Origin: Theobroma cacao
Lineage: Eukaryota > Streptophyta > Magnoliopsida > Malvales > Malvaceae
Length of the DNA: 64,000 bases
Assembly (NCBI RefSeq): GCF_000208745.1
Contig: NC_030853.1
Coordinates: 18,731,986-18,795,985, forward strand
Reading direction: 5' to 3'
Part shown: piece by piece, positions 58,232-64,000 of the stretch
Position numbering within the stretch: position 1 is the first letter of the stretch
Layout: each line of letters opens with the position of its first letter
Position numbers and translations under genes: made by a program
Notes under the pieces: generated by a model
Databases searched by the model: none
Told to the model about the DNA's origin: nothing
The model's input: only the letters and a program-made list of their open reading frames with translations

Positions 58232-59799
58232 TCTATCCTCGGGTTCTTCATCCTCTGAGCTAAAGTCTTCCGCTTCACCCAATCCATCATAACTTATCTT
58301 CAAAAGTTTTTGAATTTCTTGGTGGGGATGTTCCTTTAATTTCTTCATTTCACTTTCTCAGTGTTCTCTGCTCCGTTGATACAGTGATGAACCCAATACT
58401 TTGAGAGCTAATGGAACACCTCTGGCATATTGCAGTACTCTGTTTGATAGATCCTTGAAATCATCGACTGGATGGTTTTGCTTGAAGGCATACAGAGAGA
58501 AAAGCTGAAGAGAGTTATCGTCATTTAATTCATGAACCTCATATAATGCATCAACAACTCCATTCCTGAGGACTTGTTTATCCCTAGATGTTACAATAAT
58601 TCTACTTCCTGGACCAAAGTGATCATGATTAACAGCTAAACTTTCTAGCTGTTCAACCTCACTAACATCATCAAGGACAACAAGAACCCTTTTGTGGCGG
58701 AGTCTGTCCTTGATGAATGTGGATTCTATTCTGGGAGTACTTATATGGAGGTTTTTCTCTTCTAAAATATTGGAAAGAAGTTGAACCCGTAGAGAAGTGA
58801 CTGCACCAAGTTTCTCTGACTCTTCCCTAAACATTTGCCAGGAAGTAGTAACTTTCAAACTGGGAAAAGGCCTCATCATAAATAGCTTGAGCAAGAGTTG
58901 TTTTGCCTATACCACCCATCCCCCAAATTCCTATGACACGAATGCTTTCCCTATCACCAACGCATAACAAGGATCTAATTTGCTCCATTTGAGGACCTAT
59001 TCCAATCAGTACCTCACAGTCACTTGCAGACATGCGATTCAACTTCTTTAGAACATCTTGAGCAATTTCCTCAATGATTGTGGGCTCATGCCTACCAAAT
59101 AAGCAAAAGGCGAGGATGGTAACAATATAGAACGAACCGCAAATGAAAATGAATTGTCTAAATAGAATCCGTTACAATAAGACAAATTCATAGATAAAAT
59201 AAGTTTCAATTCATATGTGGAAAAAAATATATACCAAAAGCATGAATAAAGAGAAAGCGAAAAATAAGATGAATATAAATCAAGTTAAGCAGGAAGGGTA
59301 AGAAGCATAAGGAGTACTCACTCATCTTTTTTCATATGAAAGCCGCTTAAGTTACCAGCTTGAGTCAAAGCATGCCTCCACTTCTGGACCTTGTCTATCC
59401 TATTCTTTTCATGTTCAGCAAAAGCCTGTTGAAAACTCCCAGTCTGGTTCCGTACGTCTGATGGGTCAACATGGTAGAAAACGGGCACCACGAGCAGTCC
59501 CTTGTATCCTTGAATTCCATTATCTTGGAGAGTTCTTCCAAGCACCATGATGAAGAAGCATAGTTTTTAGAAAAAACAATCGCTGAAATCGTGGACTCTT
59601 GGATTGCGTTCAACAGCGCTGAAGAAATTTCCTCTCCCCTTGGCAATTCTTCGGAATCAATATAAGTTCCAATTCCTTTCAGTTGCAAAGCTTGATGTAG
59701 GTAAGCGAGGAAGTTATTGCGAGTGTCTTCGCCTCTGAAACTCAAAAAAACTTGGTGCTTTAGTGGACGGAAGGAAGAAGGAGAGGAAAGGGAAGCCAT
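58232..59799 (-). pseudogene. TNL resistance gene, copy B, truncated
   Basis: Paralogue of the copy A TNL. Exon 1 (59322-59799) encodes the TIR domain but has a 1-base deletion near 59501 (478 rather than 479 nt). Exon 2 starts at 59091 with an intact P-loop (GMGGIGKTT) but has a 1-base insertion near 58830 and a TGA in place of a Trp codon at 58358-58360. At about 58280 the NB-ARC sequence joins the last codons of the acidic tail: about 2.2 kb (copy A 6988-9165) covering the end of NB-ARC, all LRRs and the post-LRR domain is gone. If transcribed it could give at most a TIR-only or short TIR-NB fragment. Confidence 0.92.
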
Positions 59800-61369
59800 C
59801 AGAGAGCAGAGATTGGTTTTCTGCGAACTCGCGTAGAAGCTGGGATTCTTTAATGAAGCTTTTGCTACTGTAAGAATGAATGAAGTATGGCTTCTGCTTC
59901 AACTGTTATAGTATTAACATTTATTTATAATGGGGTAATCGTAACTTGCTTGAAATTTCAACGAAATGCCTTGGCTTAGCATAAAGGAGTAGAGCAATTA
60001 ATAATTAATACCTGTTACCGTGTCCCACGCGTTATTGTACGACGTTTTTTGAATTTACCGTTGACATAAAATAAATGAAGCACTGCAAATTTAATTTTAA
60101 AATGCTATTTTCTCGTTAAAAAAATATTTCTCATTTTTAATTTGGGAAAGAAGTTTTATACATATGTTGTGATCGTTGTTCACCAAGTGCTACATGTTTT
60201 TCAAAGTCTCTTAAAAAGAAATGATAAAATACCTTGATTTTTTAGTGCTTTTGGAGAAGTAAATATATATAGACCCATCTTGTAATATTTTTTTTCCAAT
60301 TCAATTGATATTATTGTCTCATTTAGGTCATAAAAAATTTTCATGTAAAATCAATAACAATACTATATATTTAATCAACGCCATGGGTTTATAAAGTATG
60401 TAGATGTATTCATATGATTGAATGAATTGATCAACATTGACCAATTGACACCAAAGAAACAAAAAAATCAAGCACTTTAAATTTTTATATATATATTTAA
60501 ATTTTATTTTCTCATAAAAAAGTTTTGAATTATATCCAAATTATTTTTAGCAAGATTTCACATTATTTTGACCAAAGACTTTAAACTGTACATAACCATG
60601 TTGCCATGTTCAGTTATCATTACAACTGAAAACCCCTAAAAAAATTTATAAAGTTACACAAACATTCCCTTCCCTTGATCCCTTCCCTTCATTCCAACAG
60701 GGAAATAGATCATTTTTTGACTTGAACTTAATCAGATTATATTATTTATTAGTAAGTAATTTAATTTAATTTAATTTTTTTAAAAAATATATATATTTTT
60801 AAGAATATAAAATAAGTATTTATTATGTTAATAATAAAATTGGGTTTAGCTTTAAAAATAGGAGGTCCCATGCATGGACCTAACTGACCTCTAATGCAAG
60901 AGTAAAGATTCCTTAAGCCCAGTCGTTGTGGAAATTTACTAGAATTGGTGAAGGATAAAAAGCAATGGAGTCAAGCTGACAGCAAACAACATTGACCCCA
61001 GCCTTCGGACCCAAATCGTCACCTATCACTTCTCTTAATTGATAACTCCGCATGTTACGTCGTTAAATAAAAAAAAAACCTAATAATTATAAAAAATTAA
61101 CACTAGTATCAATTATTTTTAAATTAGTTTTTAATAATAATAAAGAGATCAAATTCATTGAAATTTGGATAAAAAGATTGAAAAAACAAAATTGAGAGAG
61201 TAGAGGGACGAAATTCACTTTTCAACTTATAATCAACACAAGATATATGACAATGAAAAATAAAGAGAAAAATAAGCCCAATGCAAAATAATAACAGTGA
61301 TATTGAAATTTGTAACTTATAATTTGATTTTTGACTAGTTATTGATAAACATTGAAAACAAAAGAAAAA
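59800..61369. other. Upstream and intergenic block, copy B
   Basis: Contains the TATA-like box (about 59924-59931) and aligns with 10700-10831 and then 12429-13553. The small MULE seen in copy A is absent (single TTAATAATT near 60000). No gene. Confidence 0.65.
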
Positions 61370-64000
61370 GATGAGCAAAAGCAGTATTGAAGAATATTGC
61401 AGGTGAGGAATGCAACTATTATATTAAAACTTCAATGGGTGGATCATGCTCATTCTTCATTATTGTTATTATTATTATTATTTTGATTCTTTTGCACTCT
61501 TTCGTCAATTATTTTAGCACTTTTTATTAAAACTTCAATGGATGGATCAAGCTCATTCTTAATTATTATTATTGTTATTATTCACTCTTTTGTCAATTAT
61601 TTTAGCACTTTCTACTGCTTTAGATTGGAAATTCCCTGCTGCTTGGATAATGGGTCAAAGACAAAGAAACACTGAATCTTTTCTTTTCAGTCCTTTATCA
61701 ACTAAAACGCGTTGCTCCTATTTCTTTTCATATTCGAGAAAACTACAACAAAGACCATTCGCATGGGCCCATTGCAAGAATATATCCCTGAATTTAAGCA
61801 AATTAGTAGAAAATCAACTACAAAACGGCTCCATCTTATCCATTTTGGTCTCTCATGGCTTCCAATGCAAGGACTCATTGATAGAGGCAGTCCTAATTAA
61901 AGTGGAAATTTCCGACATCTTGAACTTTCTTTCTTCTTATCTTCCGTTTTCCTTACATTTTGCTTAGAAGAAACCAGGATATTTCAATCTTTAATTGCAA
62001 AGACATGATTGTGTTTGTACCCAAAAAAAAAAAAATCATCATTTTACTTTTACTTACATTGCAAGAGATTGATATATATAAAAGTATGCTTCCAACTAAA
62101 ATGAAAAAAAAAAAATCAATGCTTTCAAAACAATATATACTTATATATTGTTGGATATTTTCAATAATACTAACTGTGGGACATAATTTTACATTGAAAA
62201 AATAAAATAAAGAAGAGTTTTCTTCAAATAAAGAGGAAATAAAATTTAAAGTCCCAAATGAACCATAGATGAGCTTTGTAAGACTTGGTTGGTTTTGTAA
62301 TTAATTAAATTGATAATATTTAATTAATAATAATATATTATAATGACATGTGGACACATGACACTTCTAATTTATTTTTAAATTGCCAACACAGAGGTGT
62401 TTCTGCAATCAATAATTATAACTGTTGAAAACAGACAATCATGTCTATTAGAGACAAATAGTCATGTCTGTTGATATAAGGTATGCTTTCGAACTAAAAC
62501 GAAAAAAAAAACAATGCTTTTAAAACTATATATAAAATATGTATAAGCATTTAAAGGAACAATTGCAATATGATATTTGCTTTGAATGAAAAATTATATT
62601 GAAAAAGAATGGGCATGCATGTTCGAAGATTGAATTTGATCATTCCAATATCTCAATTCACTAGTTTTAGTTATTTTCCCTCAATTTTAATAAATTTAGT
62701 TTCTTTATTTTTATTAAAAATCAATTTAAAAACAATTTATAACCGTATGAAGATTTTGCTTTCAATTTGGATAACGTGGCATTTTGATGATGACTCAGTT
62801 ACATGACACATATCAATCGAAAAAAAATATCATATTTTATTTTAATTAAATAATAACTATTTTTTTACATTTTGAAAAAAGAAAAACTTTTTATAAAAAA
62901 AAATAAACTTTTTTTTTACACTGATGTGTGTCTTATGGTCAAAAAAATTCAAAGTTGGCATGTTCCGTCATCAATAAAAATTAGTCGTATTATAAGTGTT
63001 TAACATTGTTATCAATTATTTTAAAATTGATTTTTAATAAAAATATATAGATTAAATTTATTAAAATTAGGTAAAAAGATTAAAATAACAAAATTAAGAT
63101 AATAGAGGGACAAATTCAAAATTCAACCCACAATTAACACAAGAATATGATAATAAAAATGAAGAGAAATAAGCCAAATGTAAAATAATAACCGTGACAT
63201 TGAAATTTGTAACTAATAATTCGATTTTTGTTGACTTGCTATTGCTAAATATTGGAAATAAGAGAAAAAGATGAGCAAAAGTACTATTGACGAATATAAT
63301 AGGCAAGCAATGCAACTATTAAACTTCAATGGATGATAAGTTCATTTTTTTTTTTTTGGCTCAATAATAATAAGTTCATTTTTATTATTATTATTAGAGG
63401 TCAACCCGTGCATTGCACTAACCTGTCCAACTTATAACTCTCAGTGCAGCCCATCCACCAAATACGTCATAACTCTCTTCCTCTAGGTCCACGTGGCAAA
63501 ATTTGAGAGTTCTGTTGGAAGTCTTCCTGAATCCTGAAGCTTTCACATGACTAAGAGTGAAAACCCGATTGTGATTTCCTTTTATATATAGTATAGATTA
63601 TTTAGGTTATTTATTTAGGTTTCTTTTTCACTTTTTTATTAATTTTTAATACTTTTTACTGTTTTGGATTGAAAATTTCCTAGTGATCAAGCTTTCTGCT
63701 AGGTTAATGGGTCAATGACAGTAGAAACACATTTTTTTTTTCTTTTCAATCCTTTATTGTACGAAAACGCGTTGCTCCTCTTTCTAATTTTCATTTCGGA
63801 GAAAACTACAACAAAGACCATTTGCATGGATTCATTGAAAGAATATATCCAATAAATCAACTAGAAAAACAGCTCTATTTATCCATTTGGCTCTCTCATG
63901 CCTTCCTTTTCCCTCCTTCCACTTACTTGCGGCAACCAAATAATCAAGTGGTTTCAAGTTTATATTTAATGCAAGAGTGTGCCTCTCGGATAAGAAGATA
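61370..64000. repeat. Local tandem array, copy B
   Basis: Paralogue of 13554-16900. The first unit is cut after 61526 and runs straight into the next copy of ATTAAAACTTCAATGGATGG; a full unit follows to 63268, and a third begins at 63269. Copy B thus has about 0.9 kb less than copy A at the first unit. A frame at 61572-61967 corresponds to 14549-14761 but is disrupted in copy A. The window ends within the block. Confidence 0.65.
63396..63602. mobile_element. Small insertion present only in copy B
   Basis: About 200 bp starting near GAGGTCAACCCGTGCATTGCAC and ending TATATATAGTATAGATTA, absent from copy A (about 16440). It is less AT-rich than its surroundings. The CCGTGCATTGCAC start and TATAGTATAGATTA end are common at the edges of small plant repeats, but no target duplication was identified. 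Confidence 0.45.

Overview
This is a gene-poor, repeat-dense piece of a plant nuclear genome, almost certainly a core eudicot. It is AT-rich, has split genes with GT-AG introns, carries a TIR-NBS-LRR (TNL) disease-resistance gene (a class missing from grasses), and holds nested plant Copia, Athila-type Gypsy, Mutator-like (MULE), LINE and SINE elements. The species cannot be named from the sequence. Two ambiguous bases (17141 and 55552) sit in low-complexity tracts and suggest a draft assembly.

The framework is a direct duplication of one locus. Copy A is about 1-16900; copy B is about 38796-64000 and runs off the window. Both copies have the same order: flank, Copia element, about 1 kb of unrecognised sequence, an AT-rich element, a TNL gene on the minus strand, then a repeated intergenic block. 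The Copia element has the same 5-bp target duplication (TAATT) and the same flanks in both copies, so it is older than the duplication. Changes after the duplication: copy A lost the 5' part of its Copia element, gained a 1.6-kb MULE just upstream of the TNL gene, and gained a SINE. Copy B gained an 8-kb Athila-like Gypsy element inside its Copia and a 2.3-kb composite insertion next to the TNL, and lost 2.2 kb of the TNL itself.

The one apparently intact cellular gene is the copy A TNL (complement 6937-10699, four exons, 1084 residues). All NB-ARC motifs, a TIR catalytic glutamate, LRRs, a post-LRR domain and a basic/acidic tail are visible. Copy B TNL (58232-59799) is a pseudogene with two frameshifts, a stop and a large deletion. 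A third TNL scrap (17190-17333 and 20029-20076) is split by a 2.7-kb solo LTR.

Between the copies lies a 17.9-kb composite MULE (20086-37951, 9-bp target duplication TTTTACAAA). It has a DUF1985/Ulp1-protease gene on the plus strand, a mudrA transposase on the minus strand, long arrays of subterminal repeats, and an internal third terminus. A second MULE (about 26251-33165) is nested inside it, and a Gypsy solo LTR (31194-32697) is nested in that. Both genes of the outer element show inactivating changes at catalytic positions. A LINE relic lies between it and copy B.

The most informative signals are the nested order of insertions, a nearly identical 450-bp tract in the 3' region of the two TNL copies inside otherwise about 5% divergent DNA (likely gene conversion), the MULE in the proximal promoter of the intact TNL, and the composite Ulp1-bearing MULE with three related ends.
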